A stretch of 64,000 nt of DNA, taken from an uncultured Lachnospiraceae bacterium (lineage in GTDB: Bacteria > Bacillota > Clostridia > Lachnospirales > Lachnospiraceae). This document shows positions 1 through 8,637 of the stretch, piece after piece. The notes under the pieces were generated by a model. That model was not told the origin of the DNA. It was given only the letters and a program-made list of their open reading frames with translations, and searched no databases. The position numbers were made by a program, and so were the translations under genes. The stretch covers positions 76,306-140,305 of the forward strand of contig CAKRES010000006.1 in assembly GCA_934317845.1 (NCBI GenBank), given 5' to 3'. Position 1 is the stretch's first letter; each line of letters opens with the position of its first letter.

Positions 1-2
1 TC

Positions 3-206
3 TGGGTGGATATCTTTCCCAGTGCGAACATTCTGTTTCGCATTATGAAGCGTTTCTTAGTGAAGGGGACATCAGGAAGATCGCTGATATGGGATTTTGA
101 AATTGGATGTGCCGTTTGGTGTTATAAGGAAAAAGATTTTGGATTAATGGGCAGTCATTACGATGCGATTCGTCAGGATCTGCTGAAACTATGGAATCAT
201 AAATAA
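3..206 (+). CDS. 3' end of an unidentified gene (5' truncated by window)
   Basis: An open frame enters from the left edge and stops at 204-206. The readable 68 residues begin with W-V-D-I-F-P and end in LLKLWNHK. A GTG at 6 is in frame but has no visible ribosome binding site, so it is probably internal. I do not recognise the family; no motif, signal peptide or membrane segment is visible in this fragment. The GH16 gene starts 18 bases after its stop, so the two may be co-transcribed. Confidence 0.55.
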   Translation, partial: WVDIFPSANILFRIMKRFLVKGTSGRSLIWDFEIGCAVWCYKEKDFGLMGSHYDAIRQDLLKLWNHK

Positions 207-224
207 AAGGAGGAGCAAGAAGAG

Positions 225-3200
225 ATGAGAAAAAAACGAATGGTTGCAGTTTTGTTATCTGCAGTTATGGCGGTAGGGCTGTTTGGCTCTATTCCGGCAA
301 CACAAGTATCTGCAGCACAGAATGTAGTGGAGAAGGTAGAAGTAAAAAATGTGGATAAGACACTGGTGCTGAAAAAGGGAAGTAAATTCACATTAAAAAC
401 AGTGGTTACTGTATCCGGCACTGCCAGTAAAAAAGTAACGTATCAGACCAATAATAAAAAAGTGGTAAGTGTAAATAAAAAGGGTACTGTAAAAGCGTTG
501 AAAAAAGGTACTGCAAAGATCACAGTAAAAAGTGTGAAGAACAGTACAAAAAAATGCGTGTTCCGCGTAGTAGTTGGTACACCGGTTCAAAAAGTGAAGG
601 TTGAAAAAAACGTAACAGTAAAGGTGGGACAGAGCAGGAAAATAAATGTAGCTGTTACACCGAAAAAGGCAAGCGTAAAAACGGTTTCCTATAAAAGCAG
701 CAATAAGGCAGTTGCCAAAGTTACATCCAAAGGAAAGGTGACCGGAGTTGCAGCCGGAACTGCTAAAATTACAGTGAGTGCCAAGGATGGAAGCAAGAAG
801 AAGGCAGTTTGTACTGTAACAGTAGAAGGAACAGAGTCTGCGCAGCCGGCAACGACAACAGCCACTGCTGCAACAACAACAGCCACTGCTGCAACAACGC
901 AGCAAACGCCGGAGCAGGCAAAGCCATCCGGGGATGCCAAAAAAGATGAGGATAAGAAGGACGAGGTATCATCGGATGCACAGTTATCTTATGCCGGTTA
1001 TAAGGAAGTATGGGAAGATAAGTTTGATGGTGACAAACTTGATGAGAGCAGCTGGAATGTAGAAACGCATGAGCCGGGCTGGGTAAATAACGAATTACAG
1101 GAGTACACACAATCCGGTAATTATACGATAAGTGATGGAAAACTGACCATTCAGCCGAAAAAAGTAAAAAATGAAGATGGAAGCTATTCTTACACTTCTG
1201 CCCGTCTGAATACACAGGGGAAAAAAGATTATACTTATGGTTTGTTTGAAGTGGAAGCAAAGGTACCTAGCGGAAAAGGATTTTTACCGGCATTCTGGCT
1301 GATGCCAACAGATGAGAATTTATATGGACAGTGGCCTCGGTGTGGTGAGATTGATGCCATGGAAGTGATGGGACAGGATACCAAAACTGCGTATGGAACG
1401 ATCCATTATGGCAATCCACATAAAGAAAATCAGGGAACCTATAAGTTAGAAAATGGAGATTTTTCTACCGATTATCACAAATTTTCCTGTGAATGGGAAC
1501 CGGGTAAGATCACCTGGTATATTGATGGAGTAAAGTATTATGAGACCAATGACTGGTATTCCACTACCCAGGGACAGGGAACAGTATCTTATCCTGCACC
1601 ATTTGATCAGCCATTTTACATGATCTTAAATCTTGCAGTAGGCGGAAGCTGGGTTGGTTATCCGGAGGAAGATCAGGATATCAACAGCCAGTCTTACAGT
1701 ATTGATTCCGTCCGCGTATATCAGAAGGAAGCCGGATATGATGATAGTAATGTGAAGGCTCCGGAAAAGGAAGAAGTGATCATCAGAAAACCGGATAAAA
1801 ACGGCAACTATGTAAACAATGGTGATTTTTCTGCCCAAGAGGATTTAGGCGATGACACAGACTGGAAATTCTTAACAACATTAGAAGGAGAAGGAACAGC
1901 ATCAATCGCAGAGAAGAAGATTAAGATTGAAACAACCAAAGCAGGAACTCAAGATTACAGTATTCAGTTAGTACAGCCGAACATTCCGGCAGAGCAGGCA
2001 GCCACATATAAGCTCACGTTTGATGCATATGCGGATGCGGAACGAACCATGAAGGTGGACGTATCTTCCCCGGATCGTTCTTTTGTCAGATATTTAAATG
2101 ATACTGAGGTAGCATTGACGAAAGAAAAGCAGTCCTACAGCTACACTTACACAATGGAGCAGGAAAATGATGCCAAGTCCCGCCTGGAATTTAACCTGGG
2201 AAACACAGATTCCACGGCAACGGTTTATATCAGTAATGTACGCATAGAGAAAATAGCCCAGGGTGAAGTAAAGAATGACAAGACCGTGCGGGCAGATGGA
2301 AACTATATTTATAACGGATCTTTCCAGGAAGGTGAAGGACGTTTAGGAGACTGGACGTGTTCAGGAGATGCCTCCTTTAAAGTAACCGGACTGCAGGATG
2401 GACGACGTCTGCAGGCAAAGGTAGAGAAGGAAGGAGCAACAGTTTCTCAGAGTAAACTGCCATTAACAGCAGGAAAGTATGCATTGTCCATGAAAGTGCA
2501 GGGAGCAAGTGGCAATGCGATAGATGTTACAATCGCAGATAAGAAATACACTTATCCGTTAAAGGATGGCAACAGTACGACGATTACCGAAAAGCTGGAG
2601 CTTACAGAGGAAGACCTTGCAAAGAGCAAAGATTTTAAGATCACATTTGCAAAGGAAGGAACGTACTACGTAGATGACATTCGTCTGGTGGAAGATACGC
2701 TTATTAAGAACGGTTCTTTCAATGCCGGAACAAGCGGCTTTGAGGTGTTTGTAGATGGAAGTGCTTCCGCAAGCTATGTGGTGGATAGTTTAAGCGAAGA
2801 TAACGCAATGGATTTTACAATCAAGAAAAGTGCGGATCAGGAGTGGAAGATCCAGCTGAAGCAGAGTGATGTGGCATTGGAAAACGGAAAATGGTATCAG
2901 ATTTCCTTTGATATTAAAAGTTCGATCGACCGGAGCATCCAGTATGCCATCCAGAGAAATGGTGCGCTGCATAAGAATGCGCAGAATGAGGAGGATTGGA
3001 CACCATATGTGCAGGAGACAAAGAAGCTGACAGCATATGGCAAGGACGGTGCCTACACACATATCAGCAAAGTATTTAAAATGACGGAGGATACCGATAC
3101 CCAGTCCGTGTTCAATATTGCATTGGGTGGCGGAGACATTACCGATCAGCATCGTGTCTGTGTGGATAACATTGTATTAGAAGAAACAAAAGAACCGGAA

Positions 3201-3674
3201 ATAGAAAAACCGGAAGCAGATCAGGAATTATTCAAAAATGGGAACTTCGCAAATGATGCTGACAATTGGGACATTTATGCTATCAGTGCTCCGGCAGAAG
3301 CGAAAGCAGACGTTAAAGACGGAGCAGTAACCTATCGCATTTCCAATGTCGGTAGTGCAGATTGGAATGTGCAGTTAAAACAGAAAGATCTGGTTCTGGA
3401 AAAGGGAGCAACCTATCGTTTGAAATTTAAAGCTCTTTCCACAGAAAGCAGAACGATCAAAGCCGCTTTTTTAAATACCGGATATAAATGGTATGGCGGA
3501 GCGGACATCGCACTTACAAAGGAGAAAGAGAAGGAAGTGAGCAGCGAGTTTACGGTTACAGAAGAAACTGCAAATGACATCACATTTGTTGTTTCTATGG
3601 GATTGATCGATGGAGAAGATACCCCGGCATCGGATATTACCTTGTCTGATTTCTCTCTCGTAAAGGTAAAATAA
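225..3674 (+). CDS. Secreted multidomain GH16 beta-glucanase (laminarinase/lichenase type)
   Basis: A 1149-residue secreted glycoside hydrolase. Residues 1-30 are a signal peptide ending VSA-A. Two Ig-like Big_2 domains follow (about 35-115 and 119-202), then a Thr/Ala/Gln-rich linker (203-245). The GH16 catalytic domain spans about 254-502 and carries the family signature GEIDAMEVMG, with E375 as nucleophile, D377 and E380 as acid/base. Four C-terminal modules each open with an N-G-x-F motif (about 527, 693, 825 and 1000) and resemble CBM4/9-type carbohydrate-binding modules. GH16 enzymes of this kind cut beta-1,3 or mixed beta-1,3/1,4 glucans; which one cannot be told here. No LPXTG, SLH or other wall anchor is seen, so attachment may rely on the Big_2 or CBM modules. 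RBS AGGAGGAG precedes the ATG. Confidence 0.92.
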   Translation: MRKKRMVAVLLSAVMAVGLFGSIPATQVSAAQNVVEKVEVKNVDKTLVLKKGSKFTLKTVVTVSGTASKKVTYQTNNKKVVSVNKKGTVKALKKGTAKITVKSVKNSTKKCVFRVVVGTPVQKVKVEKNVTVKVGQSRKINVAVTPKKASVKTVSYKSSNKAVAKVTSKGKVTGVAAGTAKITVSAKDGSKKKAVCTVTVEGTESAQPATTTATAATTTATAATTQQTPEQAKPSGDAKKDEDKKDEVSSDAQLSYAGYKEVWEDKFDGDKLDESSWNVETHEPGWVNNELQEYTQSGNYTISDGKLTIQPKKVKNEDGSYSYTSARLNTQGKKDYTYGLFEVEAKVPSGKGFLPAFWLMPTDENLYGQWPRCGEIDAMEVMGQDTKTAYGTIHYGNPHKENQGTYKLENGDFSTDYHKFSCEWEPGKITWYIDGVKYYETNDWYSTTQGQGTVSYPAPFDQPFYMILNLAVGGSWVGYPEEDQDINSQSYSIDSVRVYQKEAGYDDSNVKAPEKEEVIIRKPDKNGNYVNNGDFSAQEDLGDDTDWKFLTTLEGEGTASIAEKKIKIETTKAGTQDYSIQLVQPNIPAEQAATYKLTFDAYADAERTMKVDVSSPDRSFVRYLNDTEVALTKEKQSYSYTYTMEQENDAKSRLEFNLGNTDSTATVYISNVRIEKIAQGEVKNDKTVRADGNYIYNGSFQEGEGRLGDWTCSGDASFKVTGLQDGRRLQAKVEKEGATVSQSKLPLTAGKYALSMKVQGASGNAIDVTIADKKYTYPLKDGNSTTITEKLELTEEDLAKSKDFKITFAKEGTYYVDDIRLVEDTLIKNGSFNAGTSGFEVFVDGSASASYVVDSLSEDNAMDFTIKKSADQEWKIQLKQSDVALENGKWYQISFDIKSSIDRSIQYAIQRNGALHKNAQNEEDWTPYVQETKKLTAYGKDGAYTHISKVFKMTEDTDTQSVFNIALGGGDITDQHRVCVDNIVLEETKEPEIEKPEADQELFKNGNFANDADNWDIYAISAPAEAKADVKDGAVTYRISNVGSADWNVQLKQKDLVLEKGATYRLKFKALSTESRTIKAAFLNTGYKWYGGADIALTKEKEKEVSSEFTVTEETANDITFVVSMGLIDGEDTPASDITLSDFSLVKVK
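851..900 (+). repeat. 21-bp tandem repeat in the GH16 linker
   Basis: Two near-identical 21-base units (851-871 and 872-892) plus a partial third encode the T-T-A-T-A-A-T linker of the GH16 protein. A length change here would be in frame and would only alter linker length. Confidence 0.75.
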
Positions 3675-3694
3675 AAATTAAATACCAGTAGATC

Positions 3695-3731
3695 AAAAAA
3701 GCAGGTTCTTTCTTTAGGACCTGCTTTTTTG
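3695..3731 (+). terminator. Intrinsic terminator after the GH16 gene
   Basis: The hairpin pairs GCAGGTTC (3701-3708) with GGACCTGC (3717-3724) and is followed by six T's. An A-run on the 5' side makes it possibly bidirectional. Confidence 0.85.
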
Positions 3732-3848
3732 CAGTAAAGATGCGGCATGCAACCATTAGTTGACAAAATAGTTAGTCTGCTTGATAGACTTTTTTCTGGA
3801 AATTTGCTACGATTTGTTTGAAAATCAGAGAGCGTAAGGAGGCATCAT

Positions 3849-4991
3849 ATGCAGTTAGGAGAAAAAATCTATCATTATCGAAATAAAGCAGGAATGACAC
3901 AGGAACAGCTTGCGGATGCACTTTCTGTCAGCCGTCAGTCCATTTCCAAATGGGAGTCGGGCGCGTCAAAGCCGGAGATTTCCAAGCTGGTTGCACTATG
4001 TGAGTTGTTTCATATTACAATGGATGAATTGCTGCGGGAGGAGATGGACGAAACATCCACCGTGGAAAAGGAAGAACCGTTTGACAAAGAGGCGGATCAG
4101 ACGCAGTTTCTGGAGCTGACGGAAAAAATAGCTTCTTTAAAGAAAGCAGGAGTGATGGGAATCGTTGTCATTGTGATTCTTTTTTGCGGGCTGCTGTTCC
4201 TCTTTATAAAATACCATGATCTAAAGCAGGAAGTGTCACAGCTTCACAACATGCCACAATATGTTTATACAGACAATGGAGAAGACAATGCAGATCCAAT
4301 CTATCAGGTATTTCAGGAAGTGAAACATACTGTTACAGATTACCGGAAAGAGGATGACACGGTGGAGGTTATGCTGTCTGTGCTGCCGATCAAGCAGGAA
4401 AAGGATGCTTCCCTAGAAGCCGTTCTGGAAACCACAGAGGGAGAGCGGTATTCTGTTACACTGGAGGAACAGCAGGAATATTATGTAGGAAAAACAAGAC
4501 TTCCGTTAACTGCAAACGTAGAGCAGATCATATATCGTATCACCAATGAGAAAGAAACACAAAATGTTACGGAAGACGGATTTTTGGTGTTGTCAGAAAT
4601 GGATATTGATCCAACGGTCACACTTTCCACCGGAACCGAGAAAGCGATATTTGGAAGCAGTAAGAGCACAGTAGAGGCAGAGATTTCCGTAGTATGTAAT
4701 CAACCGGATTTTATTTCTGATATTGAGGATGCCCATTATGAGCTTCGTCGTAATGGTAAGATAGAGGATCAGGGGGCAGTCAATCTGCCGGATTCCGGAG
4801 AAGAATCAGTATTTACCAATGTGAAAATGAAGACATCACTTACATCTGGAACGTATGAATTTGCTATCTGTTACCATAACAAGCAGCTTGACAAGGATAT
4901 TGCACTTACAACCAAGCTGGATTTTGTTGCGGGGCAGCAGGTGACAATGGAGCATGGCGAAGAAGCCTGCACGTATGGGGTGAGGGAGTAA
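3849..4991 (+). CDS. Membrane-anchored XRE-family transcriptional regulator
   Basis: A 380-residue protein. Residues 5-62 form an XRE/HTH_3 DNA-binding domain (G-M-T-Q-E-Q-L-A-D, then S-R-Q-S-I-S-K-W-E-S-G). An acidic linker leads to one transmembrane helix at about 101-123, and the remaining ~255 residues would lie outside the cell with no family I recognise. This layout suggests a one-component regulator tethered to the membrane, sensing an external or envelope signal. RBS AAGGAGG ends 7-8 bases before the ATG. The lipoprotein gene starts 95 bases downstream from its own promoter and is a plausible partner or target; that link is inferred from position only. Confidence 0.82.
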   Translation: MQLGEKIYHYRNKAGMTQEQLADALSVSRQSISKWESGASKPEISKLVALCELFHITMDELLREEMDETSTVEKEEPFDKEADQTQFLELTEKIASLKKAGVMGIVVIVILFCGLLFLFIKYHDLKQEVSQLHNMPQYVYTDNGEDNADPIYQVFQEVKHTVTDYRKEDDTVEVMLSVLPIKQEKDASLEAVLETTEGERYSVTLEEQQEYYVGKTRLPLTANVEQIIYRITNEKETQNVTEDGFLVLSEMDIDPTVTLSTGTEKAIFGSSKSTVEAEISVVCNQPDFISDIEDAHYELRRNGKIEDQGAVNLPDSGEESVFTNVKMKTSLTSGTYEFAICYHNKQLDKDIALTTKLDFVAGQQVTMEHGEEACTYGVRE

Positions 4992-5014
4992 TATTATTTT
5001 GCTGCACAATTTTA

Positions 5015-5043
5015 TTGAATTATATAAATGATTATAATATAAT
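5015..5043 (+). promoter_or_regulatory. Sigma-A promoter of the lipoprotein gene
   Basis: A TTGAAT -35 box (5015-5020), a 17-base spacer and a perfect TATAAT -10 (5038-5043) lie 44 bases before the lipoprotein start. Confidence 0.7.
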
Positions 5044-5086
5044 ATATATATAGTGCATAACAACGAAAAACAGAGGGGTGATTACC

Positions 5087-6352
5087 ATGAAAAGAAACGG
5101 TATCGTGTTGTGTCTCATTCTGTGTATCCTTACATCTGGATGTGGCAATGCTTCCAAAAATGAAAAAACAGCATCATCCACCACGCAGCAGGTGACAACA
5201 GAAGCAGCATCTGCTTCCTCTGATGCAGACAGTCAGGGGAGTCAGGCAGATGTCTGGAATACCTACTACCAGAAGTTATCGTTGCGGTATTCGGAACCGG
5301 ATGCGTCGAATGAAACAGGAGATACGGCGAACGATTGTGTGGCACTGAAAAGCGTGATGACGACGGAGCAGTCTGATCTCATCATGGTTTCTCCGTATCG
5401 TATTACGAAGAAGGGATATCTGACCGGAGATGCGATCTCCTTTGAAATGCTTACTTATCAGAAGCATGATAGCAGAGAGGATCAGACTAAGGTACTTTAT
5501 GCGGATTATAATTTTATAAATACAAAAGATAAGGTAAAAGGATACGCGGTAATAGATACGAAAAATACAGATATTATATTGTGTAAATGTTCGGATGACC
5601 AGACGGAGTACATTCAGTTAAAGCGGGATGGAACGCGTTATATAAAGGCACAGAGCATACAGATGGGGAAGAAGAAATATCAGATAGATGATGAGACGGT
5701 CGCAAAAGAGAAAGCCGTTGCGGCGCTGGAAACTGCTTTGGATCAGGTGGAAGCTGTTCTTTTAAAGGAGGGTGTGCTTGATCAGATGGTGATGGAAAAG
5801 ATCAAAGGAAAGCCGGACTGCACCATGAATCCCCATGCGGCAAAAGAGATGTGCCAATATCAGGCGGCTGTTTGTTCTTCTAAGGAAGTGAGTCAGGAAC
5901 AGATATGGAAAAACTATGCCGGAAGTTATACTACGAGTACTGGTAAGGATACTTCCCAGATTGTATTTCACATCAAAAAGGACGGTACTTTTTCCGGGGA
6001 ATATAAAAACGAACAAAAGAATCAGAAGCTTTCTTCTTCCTTTTCCGGTTCTTTCCAAAATGGCAGGGAGTTAGAGAAGAATTCTTATTATTTGCAATGT
6101 GAGGATTTTCATTTTGACGAGAAGACGTCGCAGACCAAAGATGTCCAACCGGAAGAATTAAGAACCGTGACACAGTTGCTATTATATAAAAAGGGGATTG
6201 CGATGGAGCAGTTCCCGGACGTAGTCAAAGGCTGGTTTGAGGTTCATTCTTTTCTGGAGGATAAGGAAATGCCGGAACAGACGGATCGGGCAATTTTATA
6301 TAATCCTTACACCCGGAGCTATTTTTATGAAATGACAGAAGAAAATGACTAA
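5087..6352 (+). CDS. Lipoprotein of unknown function
   Basis: A 421-residue lipoprotein. The signal peptide ends in lipobox L-T-S-G-C with the lipidated cysteine at residue 19, followed by a Ser/Thr/Ala-rich spacer typical of surface lipoproteins. I chose ATG 5087 over the in-frame GTG at 5078 because AGAGGGG (5072-5078) is correctly spaced only for the ATG. No catalytic motif is recognised. A central K/E-rich stretch (about 200-260) may be helical, and a lipocalin-like reading of the part with GTFSGEYKN is possible but weak. The next gene starts 37 bases downstream, so they probably share a transcript. Confidence 0.8.
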   Translation: MKRNGIVLCLILCILTSGCGNASKNEKTASSTTQQVTTEAASASSDADSQGSQADVWNTYYQKLSLRYSEPDASNETGDTANDCVALKSVMTTEQSDLIMVSPYRITKKGYLTGDAISFEMLTYQKHDSREDQTKVLYADYNFINTKDKVKGYAVIDTKNTDIILCKCSDDQTEYIQLKRDGTRYIKAQSIQMGKKKYQIDDETVAKEKAVAALETALDQVEAVLLKEGVLDQMVMEKIKGKPDCTMNPHAAKEMCQYQAAVCSSKEVSQEQIWKNYAGSYTTSTGKDTSQIVFHIKKDGTFSGEYKNEQKNQKLSSSFSGSFQNGRELEKNSYYLQCEDFHFDEKTSQTKDVQPEELRTVTQLLLYKKGIAMEQFPDVVKGWFEVHSFLEDKEMPEQTDRAILYNPYTRSYFYEMTEEND

Positions 6353-6389
6353 CCGAATTCCTCTCATCTGCCGATAAAAGGAGTGAGAG

Positions 6390-6959
6390 GTGAGAGATAT
6401 GCAGCAGACAGCAGTATCGCAAAAAATAAAAAGTGAATGGACGGCATTAAAGCAGACGATTTTGATGAGCAGACAAAAGACCGAGGAGCCGGAAGAAGAA
6501 CGCTTGAAAAAGATTGAACAGAAACTGCGTTCCGGAAAGCGGCTGACCAGAGAAGAATTGGAATTTTTAAAGAGCAGGAGTCCGTATCTGTATCAGCAGG
6601 CGATCCGGATCCAGCATATGGCGGATGGATTAAAAGAGCAGTTGAAGCATTGTAAGACCAAACAGCAGGCACAGCAGCTGATCAGTCAGACGCAGGCGAT
6701 GGTCAGTGCAAAGGACCCGATGAGAGAAGCAGTTCTTGCTGCACTTGACCGGGTGAAAAAGGAATTTACAGATTCCGAATACTATAAAAAGCTTCCGGCT
6801 GACGAAGAGGAAAAAAAGAAAACGGAAGGAACAAAAGATCCATTTTCGGACGAAGAGAAGGATGACGTTTCTTATCAGTATGAGAACACTTCCTGTGGCT
6901 ATCAGATGGCAACACAGGAAGATGGCATGAATGAATCTGCATTTGCAGCCGAAGCATAA
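6390..6959 (+). CDS. Conserved hypothetical helical protein
   Basis: A 189-residue charged, largely helical cytoplasmic protein with no signal peptide. It has a K/E/R-rich coil-forming half (about 10-115) and an acidic, low-complexity tail. An alternative ATG at 6399 has equally good spacing to GAGAGG (6385-6390). It probably belongs to the transcript of the lipoprotein before it and is closed by a strong terminator. I do not recognise a domain. Confidence 0.7.
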   Translation: MRDMQQTAVSQKIKSEWTALKQTILMSRQKTEEPEEERLKKIEQKLRSGKRLTREELEFLKSRSPYLYQQAIRIQHMADGLKEQLKHCKTKQQAQQLISQTQAMVSAKDPMREAVLAALDRVKKEFTDSEYYKKLPADEEEKKKTEGTKDPFSDEEKDDVSYQYENTSCGYQMATQEDGMNESAFAAEA

Positions 6960-6971
6960 GAAAAACAGGAA

Positions 6972-7002
6972 ATCGGGCAGGAGGAACTGTCCGATTTTTT
7001 TA
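6972..7002 (+). terminator. Intrinsic terminator
   Basis: ATCGGGCAG pairs with CTGTCCGAT (one G-U) around a short loop, followed by a run of T's to 7001. Confidence 0.88.
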
Positions 7003-7071
7003 GTTCCCATGGAACCGCAATTATGGTATAGTAATAAAGATGTACCAAAATAAAGAAAGGACAAAAAGAGG

Positions 7072-8637
7072 ATGAAACGTGTGAAAAGAACGATGGGAAA
7101 ATTTACCATGAAACGTATGACAGCAATCCTGCTGTTATTGTTGTTGCTTTTTCCTGTCACTATGCAGTGCGCTGCTGCAAAACAGTCAAAGAAGGATGCA
7201 AAAGAGAAAACGATCGAAAGCGTTGATGATCTGGAGGGAAGCAATATCGGTGTACAGCTTGGTACAACGGGAGATATTTATGCTTCTGATTACGAGGGGG
7301 ACGATGCCGGAACAAAGGTGACCCGTTTTAACAAAGGCGCAGATGCGGTACAGGCATTAAAACAGAAAAAGATCGACTGTGTGTTGATCGATGAACAGCC
7401 TGCCAAAGCATTTGTGGAAAAGAATCCGGATCTTACGATCTTAAAAGAGGAGTTTGCGGTAGAGGATTACGCAATCTGTGTTTCCAAAAAGAATCCGGAA
7501 TTGAGAGATAAGATCAATCAGGCGTTGGATGAATTAAAGAAGGATGGCACACTTTCTGCCATTATTGATAATTATATCGGAGAAAATGCAGGAAAGAATC
7601 CCTATAAACTGGATGAAAACTCTGCGACGCATGACCTGGGTACACTGGTTATGGCAACCAACGTAGGATTTCCACCTTATGAATATTATGAAAATGGAAA
7701 AGCAACCGGAATCGATGTGGATATGGCAACAGCAGTTGCTGACAAGCTCGGGATGGATCTAAAGGTATCTGATATGGAGTTTGATTCCATTATCGTTGCG
7801 GTTCAGTCTGGAAAAGCGGATGTTGGCGTTGCAGGAATTACGGTAACAGATGAGCGAAAGAAAAATGTTGATTTCACAGATTCCTATACGACAGCCAAGC
7901 AGGTGATCATTGTCCGCAACGGAAGCAGTCAGAGTAGTGTAGGGTTGATCGAGAAGATGAAATCGACTTTTTTAGATAATGCCAACTGGAAATACATTCC
8001 TAAGGGATTATTAAATACCCTGATCATCACGATCTTCGCCGGACTTTGTGGTATCATTTTAGGATTCTTACTGGCGATCATTCGTGTGGCACACGACCGC
8101 AATGAAGAAAAAACAGTTGTGATCCGCGTGTTAAATACGATCGCAAGACTTTATCTTACCATCTTCCGTGGTACGCCAATGATGGTACAGCTTCTGATCA
8201 TGTACTACGTGATCTTTGCTAAAGTGGATGTCAATCCTGTTGTTGCAGCCGTGATCGCATTTGGTTTAAACTCCGGTGCTTATGTGGCAGAGGCGATCCG
8301 TGCCGGAATTATTTCTATTCCGATCGGACAGTTTGAGGCGGGACGAAGTCTGGGCTTTAACTATGGCAAAACGATGCGCTATATTATCCTGCCACAGGCA
8401 GTAAAAAATGCACTTCCTGCTATGTGTAATGAGTTTATCGCACTGTTGAAGGAGAGCTCGATCGTAGGATATATCGGACTGATGGATCTTACCAAAGCGG
8501 GTGACATTATCCGAAGCAATACCTATGAAGCCATGATCCCACTTCTGTCAGTGGCGCTTGTATATCTGGTGATCGTAATTATTTTAACTTCCTTAGTCGG
8601 ACGGTTGGAGAGGAGACTGAAAAAAGATGCAAGATAA
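7072..8637 (+). CDS. Amino-acid ABC transporter: binding domain (apparently circularly permuted) fused to permease
   Basis: A 521-residue polar amino acid importer subunit. After a signal/anchor (about 14-36) come solute-binding halves in reversed order. Residues 49-170 read like the second half of a family 3 binding protein (S-V-D-D-L-E-G, V-Q-L-G-T-T-G-D, D-E-Q-P-A-K-A-F, Y-A-I-C-V, ending D-N-Y-I-G). Residues 191-284 read like its first half (M-A-T-N-V-G-F-P-P-Y-E-Y, F-D-S-I-I-V-A-V-Q-S-G-K-A-D, then T-D-E-R-K-K-N-V-D-F). The permease domain (306-521) has the HisM/GlnP-type EAGRSLG...I-L-P-Q-A loop that docks the ATPase. The ATPase gene overlaps its end by 11 bases, indicating a coupled two-gene transporter. 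Substrate is likely glutamine or another polar amino acid, inferred from family. Confidence 0.9.
   Translation: MKRVKRTMGKFTMKRMTAILLLLLLLFPVTMQCAAAKQSKKDAKEKTIESVDDLEGSNIGVQLGTTGDIYASDYEGDDAGTKVTRFNKGADAVQALKQKKIDCVLIDEQPAKAFVEKNPDLTILKEEFAVEDYAICVSKKNPELRDKINQALDELKKDGTLSAIIDNYIGENAGKNPYKLDENSATHDLGTLVMATNVGFPPYEYYENGKATGIDVDMATAVADKLGMDLKVSDMEFDSIIVAVQSGKADVGVAGITVTDERKKNVDFTDSYTTAKQVIIVRNGSSQSSVGLIEKMKSTFLDNANWKYIPKGLLNTLIITIFAGLCGIILGFLLAIIRVAHDRNEEKTVVIRVLNTIARLYLTIFRGTPMMVQLLIMYYVIFAKVDVNPVVAAVIAFGLNSGAYVAEAIRAGIISIPIGQFEAGRSLGFNYGKTMRYIILPQAVKNALPAMCNEFIALLKESSIVGYIGLMDLTKAGDIIRSNTYEAMIPLLSVALVYLVIVIILTSLVGRLERRLKKDAR

Noticed and set aside
393..1260. Several minus-strand frames inside the GH16 gene, rich in Cys, Ser and His
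   Set aside because: They are reverse shadows of the Lys/Thr-rich coding strand, without ribosome binding sites or known motifs.
6630..7244. A 204-residue minus-strand frame across two genes and a terminator
   Set aside because: It spans an intrinsic terminator and the start of the ABC transporter gene. Composition is that of a shadow frame.
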